A DNA stretch of 32,173 bases, taken from Acidobacteriota bacterium (GTDB taxonomy: Bacteria; Acidobacteriota; Terriglobia; Acidiferrales; UBA7541). The stretch lies in contig QHZB01000211.1 in NCBI GenBank assembly GCA_003224525.1, positions 1 through 32,173 of the forward strand, given 5' to 3'. The position numbers and the translations under genes were made by a program. Position 1 is the stretch's first letter. Every line of letters starts with the position of its first letter. Shown piece by piece: positions 8,293 through 16,739 of the stretch. Under the pieces are notes generated by a model that was given only the letters and a program-made list of their open reading frames with translations, was not told where the DNA came from and did no database searches.

Positions 8293-9024
8293 ATGCTGGT
8301 CATTGCACATCGCGGGGCATCGGGGAACGCGCCGGAGAATACGCTGGCGGCATTCAAGAAAGCTGTTGCGCTGGGAGCGCCGTTCATTGAAACGGATTTG
8401 CAGCTTTCGCGCGATGCGCATTTCGTGGCCATTCACGATGCGACGGTGAATCGAACCACAAACGGGCAGGGAGCAGTGCACGACATGAAGCTGGCGGAAT
8501 TGCGGCGCTTGGATGCGGGGTCGTGGTTCGGGAGCGAGTTCGCCGGAGAGCGCATCCCCACGCTGGAAGAAGTTCTGGAGTTCTCCAAGAAAAATGATGT
8601 GGTGTTCTACCTGGAGATAAAGCCGGGCGGATCGTGGGGCGGGGAGCACGCGCTGGTGGGAGCGTTGCGCGAATCAGGAGAGATACCGCGGGTGGTGGTG
8701 ATTTCTTTTGACCCGGCGATCGTGCTGAGCGTGCGGAAAATCGAGCCAACGCTGATGACCGGGCTCTTGTACGACGGGCAGATCGAGAATCCGCTGGAGA
8801 AGGCCGTCGCCATCGGCGCGCGGCAAGTGGTGGTACGCGGAGATCTGGTGACGCCTGCGCTGATCGCCGAAGTCCGGAGGAAAGATCTGCAAGTGGTGTG
8901 CTGGACGGTGAATCATCCCGCGCACATGCGGATGCTCGCCGCCGCGGGTGTGGACGGAATCATGAGTGATTATCCGGACCGGCTGGCGGCGGCGGTGAGA
9001 AAAGAAGCCGAGAGCATCTCTTAA
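8293..9024 (+). CDS. Glycerophosphodiester phosphodiesterase
   Basis: A 243-residue GDPD-family TIM barrel. The start IAHRGASGNAPENTLAAF contains the catalytic His and the HRG-x(n)-PENT motif; ETDLQLSRDAHFVAIHD follows with the metal-binding Glu-Thr-Asp and second His, and FYLEIKPG carries a further metal ligand. VVCWTVNHPAHMRMLAAAGVDGIMSDYPDRL is the usual barrel end. The enzyme hydrolyses glycerophosphodiesters to glycerol-3-phosphate and an alcohol. No signal peptide, so cytoplasmic. I prefer the ATG at 8293 with GGAG about 9 bases upstream and a family-like start (MLVIAHRG); a GTG at 8278 is possible but has no ribosome site. Confidence 0.93.
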   Translation: MLVIAHRGASGNAPENTLAAFKKAVALGAPFIETDLQLSRDAHFVAIHDATVNRTTNGQGAVHDMKLAELRRLDAGSWFGSEFAGERIPTLEEVLEFSKKNDVVFYLEIKPGGSWGGEHALVGALRESGEIPRVVVISFDPAIVLSVRKIEPTLMTGLLYDGQIENPLEKAVAIGARQVVVRGDLVTPALIAEVRRKDLQVVCWTVNHPAHMRMLAAAGVDGIMSDYPDRLAAAVRKEAESIS

Positions 9025-9084
9025 AAGCGAGAAACCCAGGGGAGCGAAGTTCCATTCCAAAAGTGGAGAGCGGTCGGGCGTCCA

Positions 9085-9900
9085 TCACGAACCAGCCAGC
9101 TGAGCCTGGAGAGCGGCGAGTTGGGCGACGGGGATTTGTTCGGCGCGGGCGTCGGGACGCAAATTCAGTGAGGCCAAGGCCTCGCGAACACGATCGGGTT
9201 TGGCGAGAGACCGCAGATTATTGATCAGGGTTTTACGCTTCTGCGAGAAACATAATTTCACAAAATCCAGGAAACGAGATGCGTCGCTGAGGGAGAGCAT
9301 TGCGCGTTCGCCGGGCAGGCGGAGCGTGACCAGGGCGGAGGCGACTTCCGGCGGCGGCTCGAAGGCGTCGCGAGGGATCTCGAAGACGAGTTCGGGACGC
9401 GTGTAGAACTGGGTGACGACGGAAAGATAGCCGTAATCGCGCGTGGCCGGTTGGGCCGCGAGGCGACGCGCGACTTCGCTCTGGATGACGATGTGTATTT
9501 CGTCGATGAAGTCGGCAAACGTGAAAAGGTGATGAAGGATCGGCGAAGTGATGTAGTAAGGAAGATTGCCATAGATCCGTAGGCGGCGACCGGCGGCGAT
9601 GGCGGCAATGTCGGCTTCAAGAATGTCCCCGGGGATGACGGTGAGACTGGGGAATTGCTTTGCGAGATGGCGAAGGCCCGGCAGGAACGCAGGATCGATT
9701 TCGATGGCGTGGACGGGAGTGCCGGCGGCGAGGAGGTGCTGGGTCATCTCGCCGTGACCGGAACCGATTTCGATCCAGCAATGTTGATCGTCTGGCGGGC
9801 GAGGAACGGTGGAATGCGGCGAAACGCGAATGGCGCGCGCAATCTCTTCGCGCCAATGGAGATCGCCGAGAAAATGTTGGCCGAGGCGTTGGCGTGCCAT
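9085..9900 (-). CDS. rsmA: 16S rRNA (adenine(1518)-N(6)/adenine(1519)-N(6))-dimethyltransferase
   Basis: A 271-residue RsmA/KsgA protein that dimethylates two adjacent adenines near the 3' end of 16S rRNA during small-subunit maturation. It begins with ARQRLGQHFL, the family N-terminus, then the SAM-binding loop IEIGSGHGEMTQHLL (43-57), IEIDP (67-70) binding the ribose, and the catalytic NLPYYITSP (112-120). FSQKRKTLINNL is the conserved C-terminal segment that contacts RNA. Length matches the family. The start lacks a strong Shine-Dalgarno. It converges with the phosphodiesterase gene (60 bases). Loss of this enzyme gives kasugamycin resistance in other bacteria. Confidence 0.97.
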   Translation of the reverse strand: MARQRLGQHFLGDLHWREEIARAIRVSPHSTVPRPPDDQHCWIEIGSGHGEMTQHLLAAGTPVHAIEIDPAFLPGLRHLAKQFPSLTVIPGDILEADIAAIAAGRRLRIYGNLPYYITSPILHHLFTFADFIDEIHIVIQSEVARRLAAQPATRDYGYLSVVTQFYTRPELVFEIPRDAFEPPPEVASALVTLRLPGERAMLSLSDASRFLDFVKLCFSQKRKTLINNLRSLAKPDRVREALASLNLRPDARAEQIPVAQLAALQAQLAGS

Positions 9901-9940
9901 GGGTGGAACAGTGTAGCAGGCAGCGCGGGGATCGCCGTGA

Positions 9941-9972
9941 GAGATAAGGAGATAAGGAGATAAGAAGATAAA
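9941..9972 (+). repeat. Tandem octamer repeat (GAGATAAG x3 plus a variant)
   Basis: Three exact GAGATAAG copies (9941-9964) are followed by AAGATAAA (9965-9972), placed between the rsmA start and the broken PIN gene. The copies end one base before the PIN-frame ATG and supply purine-rich, ribosome-site-like sequence. Copy number could vary by slippage. Confidence 0.8.
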
Positions 9973-9973
9973 G

Positions 9974-10356
9974 ATGACGAGTTACTCGGTGCTGGCCGCT
10001 GCCCGGATGAAGCGCGCCAAACTTCCCGTGCTGATTGCCCCGTTTGGCGAACTCGAGCTCACCAACGCCGTCGCTTTGCGGCTTTTCCGGAAAGAGCTTT
10101 CTGCCTCTCAAGTGAAGGCTGCGCACGCGCTGATCAGAAAGGACCTGGAAGACGGCGTTCTAATGGTCAACGCATTGCCCGCGAGCACCTTCGAACGGGC
10201 GAAGCCGATCGCGCGAAGACAACGCCTCGTTTGGGTGCCCGAACACTCGACGTACTTCACGTGGTCTCCGCACTCGCCCTGCAGGCGGACACCTTCTACA
10301 CCTTCGACACGCGGTAAGTGAAACTGGCCGCGGCCGATGTGCTGCTTGTTCGTTGA
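9974..10356 (+). pseudogene. PIN-domain (VapC-like) toxin remnant
   Basis: The first frame reads MTSY then AAARMKRAKLPVLIAPFGELELTNAV, which has the central ExxN/E-type helix of PIN nucleases, and VKAAHALIRKDLEDGVL. It lacks the usual N-terminal segment with the first catalytic Asp between MTSY and the first helix. Near 10220 the frame breaks: one base missing in GACAACG switches to the frame reading TPRLGARTLDVLHVVSALALQADTFYTFDTR (in two parts, Asp of LDVLH and of FDTR being the late acidic residues). That frame then meets TAA at 10315-10317, with KLAAA beyond it. So three lesions are visible: an N-terminal deletion, a frameshift and a stop. PIN toxins are Mg-dependent RNases paired with an antitoxin; no antitoxin gene is left upstream, where rsmA and the octamer repeat lie. 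Confidence 0.8.
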
Positions 10357-10427
10357 TCCAGGGCCCTTGAACCACGGGCCCATTTGAAATCAGGCGCGGT
10401 GGCGCACGTATGGCACTTATCCAGAAT

Positions 10428-10451
10428 AAAAAAAGCGTTGCCGGAATGCGC
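10428..10451 (-). terminator. Weak candidate terminator of the lyase/epimerase operon
   Basis: On the minus strand a short imperfect stem (GCATT / AACGC) is followed by seven T residues (plus-strand A-run 10428-10434), beginning a few bases after the lyase stop. The T-run is good but the stem is weak with one mismatch. Confidence 0.35.
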
Positions 10452-10453
10452 TC

Positions 10454-11521
10454 TCAGGGCTTCAGCCACTGGTCGCGGCGTTCGAGGACGAAGGAATCGT
10501 CGTTTAGATGGGGATAGGCGGCGTAGACGCGATCGATCTCTTCTCGTTGTCCGGGACTGAGGGTTTCGTGGGGATCCAAGCACCAGATACCTTCCAGGAG
10601 GCCTTGCCGCCGCAAGACCTCATGCAGTCCCGCGATGCAGCCGGCGAAATTGTTCGGCACGTCGAAAAAGGCCGCGTTGGTATCGGTGATTTCGGCGCTT
10701 CTTCGGAGCAAGTCTTTCGAAACGCCTCCCGCTTCGTGCGCCACGGCATGGCACTCCTGTAAGAGATCGACGGCGCGGCGAGTCCATACCGCCCAGTGGC
10801 CCAAAAGGCCGCCTACAATGCGGTATTCCCGCGCGCGTCCGTTGACCTGGAAAAAATAGGGCGTCAGAAGATCCATGGCCATATTGTCATCATTGCCGGT
10901 GTAGAGCGCGATGTCTCGGCCAGATTCGGCGACGGCGCGGACGACATCCAGCGTCTGGTAACGGTTGAATGGCGCAATCTTGATAGCGACAACATTTTCA
11001 ATCTCGGCGAACGCGCGCCAGAATTTGTAGGAAAGCACGCGGCCGCCCACAGCCTGCTGCAGGTAAAAACCAATCAGAGGTATGACTTCCGCTACTTTTC
11101 GGGAGTGAGCTATGAGGGCCGCGTCCTCCGCGCCTTTCATGGCGGCCAAGCTCAACAGGCCCGCGCTGTATCCCAAACTCGCGAGCAACTCCGCTTCCGC
11201 GACAGCTTGCGATGTCGCCCCGCAGATACCTCCGATGCGGATTAACGGCTCTGCGCGGCCGCGATCAGCACGGTCCATTTCTTCCGCTGCCAATTTTAGG
11301 ACGGGTGCGAAGAGCCCGATGCGTGAGTCTCGGATGGCAAACTGCGTGGTATGGACGCCCACGGCCAAGCCGCCTGTGCCAGCGGCGACGTAATAACGCG
11401 TGAGAGCTCTTTGGCGCCGCTCGTCCAGCTGCCGGTCTGCCGTGAGTGCTAATGGATGCGCGGGGATCACCACGCCTCGCGCCAAGACGCGCCGAATCGT
11501 TGGATCCAGTTGCCGTGGCAT
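10454..11521 (-). CDS. DapA/NanA-family (dihydrodipicolinate synthase-like) lyase
   Basis: A 355-residue class I aldolase of the DapA/N-acetylneuraminate lyase superfamily. The Schiff-base lysine is Lys181 in NVVAIKIAP, and the preceding tyrosine position is represented by Tyr153 in LIGFYLQQAVGG. Early lines GTGGLAVGVHTTQF and LIRIGGICGATSQAVAEA replace the G-T-T-G-E motif of true DapA with a divergent sequence, and the protein is about 60 residues longer than DapA, so it is unlikely to be the lysine-pathway enzyme. Members of this branch usually cleave or form 2-keto acids in sugar-acid catabolism; the substrate here is not predictable. It lies 35 bases downstream of the epimerase gene on the same strand and is probably co-transcribed with it. 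Confidence 0.85.
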   Translation of the reverse strand: MPRQLDPTIRRVLARGVVIPAHPLALTADRQLDERRQRALTRYYVAAGTGGLAVGVHTTQFAIRDSRIGLFAPVLKLAAEEMDRADRGRAEPLIRIGGICGATSQAVAEAELLASLGYSAGLLSLAAMKGAEDAALIAHSRKVAEVIPLIGFYLQQAVGGRVLSYKFWRAFAEIENVVAIKIAPFNRYQTLDVVRAVAESGRDIALYTGNDDNMAMDLLTPYFFQVNGRAREYRIVGGLLGHWAVWTRRAVDLLQECHAVAHEAGGVSKDLLRRSAEITDTNAAFFDVPNNFAGCIAGLHEVLRRQGLLEGIWCLDPHETLSPGQREEIDRVYAAYPHLNDDSFVLERRDQWLKP

Positions 11522-11556
11522 AGGAATTGGCCTGCTCTCTCCGCTGCGGGCTCTTT

Positions 11557-12600
11557 CTAAAAGCGTCCCGCGCGTTCCTCAAAATGTGTGGGTTTTGCCA
11601 ATGTCGCTCCGTCCCGGCTAAGCCAGTCCGCGATCCAGGCGATCAGTTGATTGGCTTCGACGCGGGGATGGCCGAAGAGTTCGTACGATTTTTTTGCGTT
11701 GCTCAAGAGAGCGTCGGCCGATTCCTGTCCTTCAAGGCGCACGGGCTTATGCAAGCGTTCACCAAATTGCTCGGCAACGCGGCGCACACTCAGCAACTCA
11801 GGTCCGGCAATGTTGATCAGGAAGGGAGGCACCGACGCGATGCCAAGAGCTTGCAGGCTCATGGCAGAGGCGTCACCCTGCCAGATGGCATTCAAATAGC
11901 CCATGGAGAGCGAAACCGGCTGTCCAGCGTAAACGCGCTGGGCAATGTCCACCAGAACGCCATAGCGGAGTTCCGTGGCGTAATTGAGCCGAAGTATGGA
12001 CATCCTGGTGTGGTTCGTGCGGCTGAAGTGCTCGAAGATGCGTTCTCGGCCGAGACAACTCATGGCGTATTCGCCTGCGGGATTCAGCGTGTCATCTTCT
12101 CGCGAGCCGCCGCCGGAAACAGGCGAGAGCCCATAGACATTGCCTGTGGAGAAGGCCGCGATTCTGCTCTTGCGATATCTTTCGCTCACGAGGCCGGGCA
12201 AAAAACTATTCATGGCCCAGGTCCGCGATTCTTGCCCTGTCGTCCCGAACTTCATGCCAGCCATATAGATAATGTTGGCGGCATCCGGGAGAGCGGAGAG
12301 CGATTTTGGTTCCAGCAAGTCGCAGCGCAGCGTTTCCACGCCCCACATTTGCAACTGCGACTCTAACTCGGAGGATGAGAAACGAGAGACACCGATCACA
12401 CGCCGCGAAACTCCCGCGATCTCCGATGCTCTCTTGGCCATGCGGGCGAGAGTCGGCCCCATCTTCCCGCCCACGCCCAAGATGACAATGTCGTCATCGA
12501 GGGCAGCGAGCGTGCCAATGACGGCGTCCGTCGGCTCGCTGAGAAGTTCATCCAGCTCTTCGATATCGCGGACGGAGGTCTTCTGGTGTGATGATGCCAT
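11557..12600 (-). CDS. NAD(P)-binding epimerase/dehydratase-like protein with atypical active site
   Basis: A 347-residue extended short-chain dehydrogenase-like protein. The Rossmann turn is GVGGKMG at 42-48 (IVILGVGGKMGPTLARMA), followed by IIYMAGMKFGT in place of the usual NNAG/HLAA line and by FSTGNVYG (150-157) supplying the catalytic Ser/Thr. The expected Y-x-x-x-K is EYAMSCLGRE: Tyr178 is present but Cys182 stands where Lys is expected. The enzyme may therefore use altered chemistry or be a binding protein. It has a 35-residue polar N-terminal extension before the first strand. It is upstream of the DapA-like gene and divergent from the GNAT gene; together the pair suggests a catabolic route for an unidentified sugar acid, an inference only. 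Confidence 0.82.
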   Translation of the reverse strand: MASSHQKTSVRDIEELDELLSEPTDAVIGTLAALDDDIVILGVGGKMGPTLARMAKRASEIAGVSRRVIGVSRFSSSELESQLQMWGVETLRCDLLEPKSLSALPDAANIIYMAGMKFGTTGQESRTWAMNSFLPGLVSERYRKSRIAAFSTGNVYGLSPVSGGGSREDDTLNPAGEYAMSCLGRERIFEHFSRTNHTRMSILRLNYATELRYGVLVDIAQRVYAGQPVSLSMGYLNAIWQGDASAMSLQALGIASVPPFLINIAGPELLSVRRVAEQFGERLHKPVRLEGQESADALLSNAKKSYELFGHPRVEANQLIAWIADWLSRDGATLAKPTHFEERAGRF

Positions 12601-12792
12601 TCGTTGCTCTCAAGTCATTCGATGCAGCGGCGATCGAATGCCCATAAAACTGGCGAGTGCGATTGTACTCGAATCGCCGAGGCATGGTCTTCCGTCTTTG
12701 TCTCTGCCTTTTCAGACTTTTTTCTACGGTCCAGATTTCTCCGGAGACCCATTCGAAGGGGTTTACAATCTCCCCCGAGGAATTCGGCAGCC

Positions 12793-13650
12793 ATGCGCTT
12801 GCGCATCATGACGATGGCGGACATCCCGGCGGGAATGCGGTTGAAGGAGATCGCGGGCTGGAATCAGACCGCGGCGGACTGGAAACGGTTTCTCGAAGCC
12901 GGCCCGGCAGGTTGCTTTGCCGCGGAAGAAGACAGGAGGGTATGCGGCACGGCAACGACGATCTCGTTTGAAAATCGATTTGCATGGGTCGGGATGGTGC
13001 TGGTGGACCCCGAATATCGCAGTCGAGGTATCGGAACCCGGCTTCTTGAAAGAGCGATCGAGCACCTCGATGATTTGAAAATTCCCGCCATTAAGCTCGA
13101 CGCGACACCGCAGGGAAAACCGCTCTACGAAAAATTAGGATTCGTGTCCGAATACGAGATCGAACGATGGACTCTGCGGAGATCGTCTTCCGGGGCGGCG
13201 AAAGCGTCCGGTTCCGGTGCGCGCGATTCATTCTCTCCGGGACTCTTGGAATCGATTTGCAAAGCGGATCAAGAGATTTTTGGCGCAGACCGCAGTTTGC
13301 TGCTTAAGTCTCTCGATGAGGATGCGCCTGAATTCACGGCGGGGATTTGGAATGCAGGTGTGATCGAGGGTTATTCATTCGGGCGGCGTGGCTCTTTCGC
13401 GGATCATTTCGGTCCCTGGATGGCGAGAGACGCAAGCACAGCTCGCCAGCTACTCGAAGCGTTCCTGGGACACTCTTCGCGTGAGTTCGTGGTGGTGGAT
13501 TATTTGAAATCAAACGCCATCGCTGGCCGCTTACTGAGGTCTTTCGAATTCAGCTATTCGCGGTCGCTCACTCGAATGTACCGGGGATCGAATGAGCACC
13601 CGGGACGATCGGAACTCCTTTGTGCGATTCTAGGCCCGGAGTTCGGCTGA
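12793..13650 (+). CDS. Two-domain GNAT N-acetyltransferase (YitH-like)
   Basis: A 285-residue protein with an N-terminal GNAT domain (residues 1-128) and a C-terminal domain of the kind found in YitH-type acetyltransferases. The acetyl-CoA pyrophosphate loop is R76-S-R-G-I-G81 in VDPEYRSRGIGTRLLERA, and LDATPQGKPLYEKLGFVSEYEIERW is the usual final strand and helix. A Ser/Ala/Gly-rich linker (about 131-147) joins the domains, and the second begins LLESICKADQEIFGADRSLLLKSL. I start at the ATG at 12793, where the GNAT fold begins (MRLRIMTMADIPAGMRL); the frame is open back to 12604 but that part is not protein-like. A GAGGA sits about 12 bases upstream. Acceptor substrate unknown. Confidence 0.88.
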   Translation: MRLRIMTMADIPAGMRLKEIAGWNQTAADWKRFLEAGPAGCFAAEEDRRVCGTATTISFENRFAWVGMVLVDPEYRSRGIGTRLLERAIEHLDDLKIPAIKLDATPQGKPLYEKLGFVSEYEIERWTLRRSSSGAAKASGSGARDSFSPGLLESICKADQEIFGADRSLLLKSLDEDAPEFTAGIWNAGVIEGYSFGRRGSFADHFGPWMARDASTARQLLEAFLGHSSREFVVVDYLKSNAIAGRLLRSFEFSYSRSLTRMYRGSNEHPGRSELLCAILGPEFG

Positions 13651-13733
13651 GAATGTCTGGCCGCAGGACGCGCGGTTCGCAGCTTCTTTCCAGAAATTGA
13701 TTCCCGGTTTACGAGAAGGCACGGAGCTCATTC

Positions 13734-14987
13734 ATGGCGAACCATCGATCAACGCGCATCTTTTACGGATGGTGGATTGTTGTTGCGGCGTTCCTGAATC
13801 TCTTCTTTGCCGTGGGAATCATTTTTTACGGGTTCCCGGTTTTTTATCCCGCGTTCGTGGAATCCCTTGGTTTCACGCGTGCGCAAGTCACGCAGGGCTT
13901 CCTCCTCGGATTTCTTGTGGCGGGCCTGCCGTTTGGTTTGCTGGCTGGAGCGGTGATTGACCGGATAGGCGCGAGATGGGTCATTCTCTCGGGAGCCGGA
14001 CTCGTCGGCATTTCCCTAGTGCTCATGGGGTCCATGACCAGGCTGTGGCATTACGAACTGCTCTGCATCCTGGAGGTTGTGGGCTACGTGCTGGCGGGGC
14101 CAATCGCCAATCAAGTCCTCGTGGCCCGATGGTTCCAAGTGCGGCGTGGACGGGCGATGGGTTACGCGTATCTCGGGTTGGGGCTAGGCGGAGTCGTTTC
14201 GCCGCTGCTGGTGCATTTTTTGACGCGAAGCTTCGGTTGGCGCCATGCCCTTGAGGTCGTGGGCCTGCTCATCCTGATGGTGCTCTTTCCGGTGGGGATC
14301 TGGATTACGCGCTCCACCCCGGCCGAAATGGGTCTTCTGCCAGATGGGGCGGAAAGCAATGGACCGCCGGAAGAAAAGAACAGCGCCACCTTTTCCTCCG
14401 CAAGCGGAGTCGGAGAAGCGGTTCGTACAGCGAATTTCTGGCTCATCCTGGCGGGGTCCACGCTGGTGATGGGCGCCATAGGCTCGGTGACTCAACATTT
14501 CATCCTCTTCCTCAAAGATCAGGGCTACTCGGCAACCACCGCCTCTCGATACTTTACAGCTCTGCTTGCGGTAGGTCTCGGCGGCCGCGTACTGGCGGGC
14601 TATCTGGCGGACCGCTTCAGGAAGAAGAACACCATGGCCCTGTTCTACGCATTGCTCAGCGCGTCGCTCCTCTTACTCGGTATGGCCCATCAGCCCGTTG
14701 CCGCCGGGACCTTCGCGCTGGTATTTGGCTTCTCCATGGGCGCGGACTATATGCTGATTCCCCTCGTCACGGCGGAGTGCTTCGGGACCGCGTCGCTCGG
14801 CAAACTGCTGGCACTGATCATCATGGGATACTCGCTCGGTCAGTGGGGAGCGCCGTGGATTGCGGGAAGAATCTTCGATTCGCAGCACAGTTATGAATTA
14901 GCATGGAAAATCATGGCCGCGGCGGGTTTGTTGGGAGCCGCCGCCATTTACGCCGTCTCGGACCGGCGTAACACAAAGCACGTCTGA
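13734..14987 (+). CDS. MFS transporter (monocarboxylate/oxalate-formate-antiporter-like)
   Basis: A 417-residue membrane protein with about 12 hydrophobic segments in two halves split by a polar loop around residues 205-230 (DGAESNGPPEEKNS). The loop between helices 2 and 3 reads GAVIDRIGARWVIL, the MFS G-x-x-x-D-R-x-G-x-R motif, and is echoed in the second half by GYLADRFRKKNTM. The start RIFYGWWIVVAAFLNLFF is characteristic of the OFA/monocarboxylate group. It probably exchanges or symports a small organic acid. GGAG about 7 bases before the ATG supports the start. It lies alone between the GNAT gene and glgA. Substrate not predictable. Confidence 0.9.
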   Translation: MANHRSTRIFYGWWIVVAAFLNLFFAVGIIFYGFPVFYPAFVESLGFTRAQVTQGFLLGFLVAGLPFGLLAGAVIDRIGARWVILSGAGLVGISLVLMGSMTRLWHYELLCILEVVGYVLAGPIANQVLVARWFQVRRGRAMGYAYLGLGLGGVVSPLLVHFLTRSFGWRHALEVVGLLILMVLFPVGIWITRSTPAEMGLLPDGAESNGPPEEKNSATFSSASGVGEAVRTANFWLILAGSTLVMGAIGSVTQHFILFLKDQGYSATTASRYFTALLAVGLGGRVLAGYLADRFRKKNTMALFYALLSASLLLLGMAHQPVAAGTFALVFGFSMGADYMLIPLVTAECFGTASLGKLLALIIMGYSLGQWGAPWIAGRIFDSQHSYELAWKIMAAAGLLGAAAIYAVSDRRNTKHV

Positions 14988-15032
14988 CCGGGAAAAAAAG
15001 CTTACAGCTCAACGACAACCAAGCCCCACGCC

Positions 15033-15061
15033 TTGACGGCGTTGGTAGCGTCAGATAGCGT
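15033..15061 (+). promoter_or_regulatory. Putative promoter of glgA
   Basis: TTGACG (15033-15038), a 17-base spacer and TAGCGT (15056-15061). The minus 35 is near consensus and the minus 10 is poor. It is 43 bases before the glgA GTG. Confidence 0.35.
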
Positions 15062-15104
15062 AAAATGATTGCGTGGTTCCTTTTGAGCCGCTGGTGAGAA
15101 CACC

Positions 15105-16679
15105 GTGAGAATTCTGTTTGTGGCATCGGAGGGGCTGCCGTTTTCAAAGACGGGCGGCCTGGCGGACGTCGTGGAGGCACTGTCGAAGGCGCTGGTGGTG
15201 CAGGGCCATGAAGTGGCGGTGGTGTTGCCACGGTACCGCGGGACAAAGGCCACTGCGGTGGTGATGCCGAGCCTGACGATTCCAATGGGTGGGACACGGT
15301 TGCGCTTTCCGGCGATAGCCGATGGCACGCAACTGAATGGCGTGCGCTACTACTTTGTGGATGACCCGGAGTATTTCGATCGTGACGGATTGTATGGCGG
15401 CAGCAGCGGAGATTATCCGGACAACGGGGAGCGGTACACGGAGTTCTGCCGCGCGGCGATCGAGGTAACCAAGCATGTCTGGCCGGCGGATGTGATTCAT
15501 TGCCATGACTGGCAAACGGCGCTGGTGCCCGTGCTGCTGCGGACGTCTTACCGCGATGATCCGTTGGTGAGAGATATTCCTGTCGTGTTCACGATTCACA
15601 ACATGGGGTACCACGGGCAGTTCACCAAGGATGTGCTGGACCGCGCGGGAATTCCCCAGGGCGTATTTCATACCGGCGGGATTGAGTTTTTCGGGAAGGT
15701 GAACTTGCTGAAGGGCGGGCTAGTTTATTCGGATTATTTGACGACCGTCAGCAGGAAGTATGCGGAAGAGATCCAGACACCGGAAAATGGACACGGACTA
15801 GATGGCGTTGCGAGAGGCCGCGCGGATCGGTTGGTGGGAATTCTGAACGGTGTGGATTACGCGGCGTGGAATCCGGAGAAGGACAAACTCATCGCGGCAA
15901 GGTACTCGTCGAAGGACTTGAGCGGGAAGCAGGTGTGCAAGCAGGAGCTGCTGGAATTGTTTGGATTGTCACACGATCACCTGGAACGGCCGCTGATCGG
16001 GATCGTGTCGCGCTTCGCGGATCAAAAGGGTTTCGATTTGATTGCGGAAAAAGCGCACGAAATGATGCGCGAAGATCTGGTGTTGGTGGTGCTGGGAACG
16101 GGCGAGCGCAAATATGAAGACTTGTTCCGGTCGCTGGCGGCGGCCTATCCGGGCCGCGTGGGCGTGAAGATCGCTTACGACAACGCGCTGGCGCACAAAG
16201 TCGAGGCGGGGGCCGATATGTTCCTGATGCCTTCGCGCTACGAACCCTCGGGGTTGAATCAGATGTACAGCTTGAAGTATGGTACGGTGCCGATTGTGAG
16301 AGCCACCGGCGGGTTGGACGACAGTATCGAGCCGTTCGATGTGGAACACGGCACAGGGACCGGGTTCAAGTTCAAGGAGTATACCGGCGAGGCGCTCTTG
16401 TTTGCGATTCGGCAGGCGCTGCATCATTACATGGATGAGCGGATCTGGAAGCACATCCAGTTGAACGGGATGGCCAAGGATTTTTCATGGAAGACGCCTG
16501 CAGCGGAGTATGCGAAGCTGTATGAGGCCGCGCGAGTCCCTCGCGGATTATCGTCACAGGCACAAAGCTCAGGAAAGGCCGCTCCAGGCGCCGGACAAGC
16601 GGGCCGCGGGGCGGGGCAGACCCCTCAGGCTACGGGGCAAGGCGCAAGAAACCAAAAGCCTGTTAGAACATCTAACTAA
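15105..16679 (+). CDS. glgA: Glycogen synthase (ADP-glucose)
   Basis: Transfers glucose from ADP-glucose to a growing alpha-1,4-glucan; GT5 family, cytoplasmic. The GTG start at 15105 gives MRILFVASEGLPFSKTGGLADV, with the ADP-glucose-binding K15-T-G-G-L-A-D-V22; GGTGAG lies just upstream. Later landmarks are VIHCHDWQTALVPVLL, VFTIHNMGYHGQF, LNGVDYAAWNP, GIVSRFADQKGFDLI and the C-terminal catalytic PSRYEPSGLNQMYSLKYG. The protein has 524 residues; the family norm is about 480. The excess is a Gly/Ala/Gln-rich tail from about residue 482 (repeated GAGQ / GQ units), probably disordered. No other glycogen gene lies in the window. Thioredoxin follows after 60 bases on the same strand. Confidence 0.96.
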   Translation: MRILFVASEGLPFSKTGGLADVVEALSKALVVQGHEVAVVLPRYRGTKATAVVMPSLTIPMGGTRLRFPAIADGTQLNGVRYYFVDDPEYFDRDGLYGGSSGDYPDNGERYTEFCRAAIEVTKHVWPADVIHCHDWQTALVPVLLRTSYRDDPLVRDIPVVFTIHNMGYHGQFTKDVLDRAGIPQGVFHTGGIEFFGKVNLLKGGLVYSDYLTTVSRKYAEEIQTPENGHGLDGVARGRADRLVGILNGVDYAAWNPEKDKLIAARYSSKDLSGKQVCKQELLELFGLSHDHLERPLIGIVSRFADQKGFDLIAEKAHEMMREDLVLVVLGTGERKYEDLFRSLAAAYPGRVGVKIAYDNALAHKVEAGADMFLMPSRYEPSGLNQMYSLKYGTVPIVRATGGLDDSIEPFDVEHGTGTGFKFKEYTGEALLFAIRQALHHYMDERIWKHIQLNGMAKDFSWKTPAAEYAKLYEAARVPRGLSSQAQSSGKAAPGAGQAGRGAGQTPQATGQGARNQKPVRTSN

Positions 16680-16739
16680 TTAGGGTGATTCAGAGAGAGA
16701 GGCGGCAGCCAGATTGGCAAGCCGCTGAGGACAAAGAAC

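Noticed and set aside
10363-10383. GGGCCC-N9-GGGCCC hairpin after the PIN remnant as a terminator
   Set aside because: No T-run on either strand, and GGGCCC is self-complementary, so it is weak evidence of function.
11527-12366. A 279-codon open frame antisense to the epimerase
   Set aside because: It mirrors the epimerase frame and has no recognisable domain.
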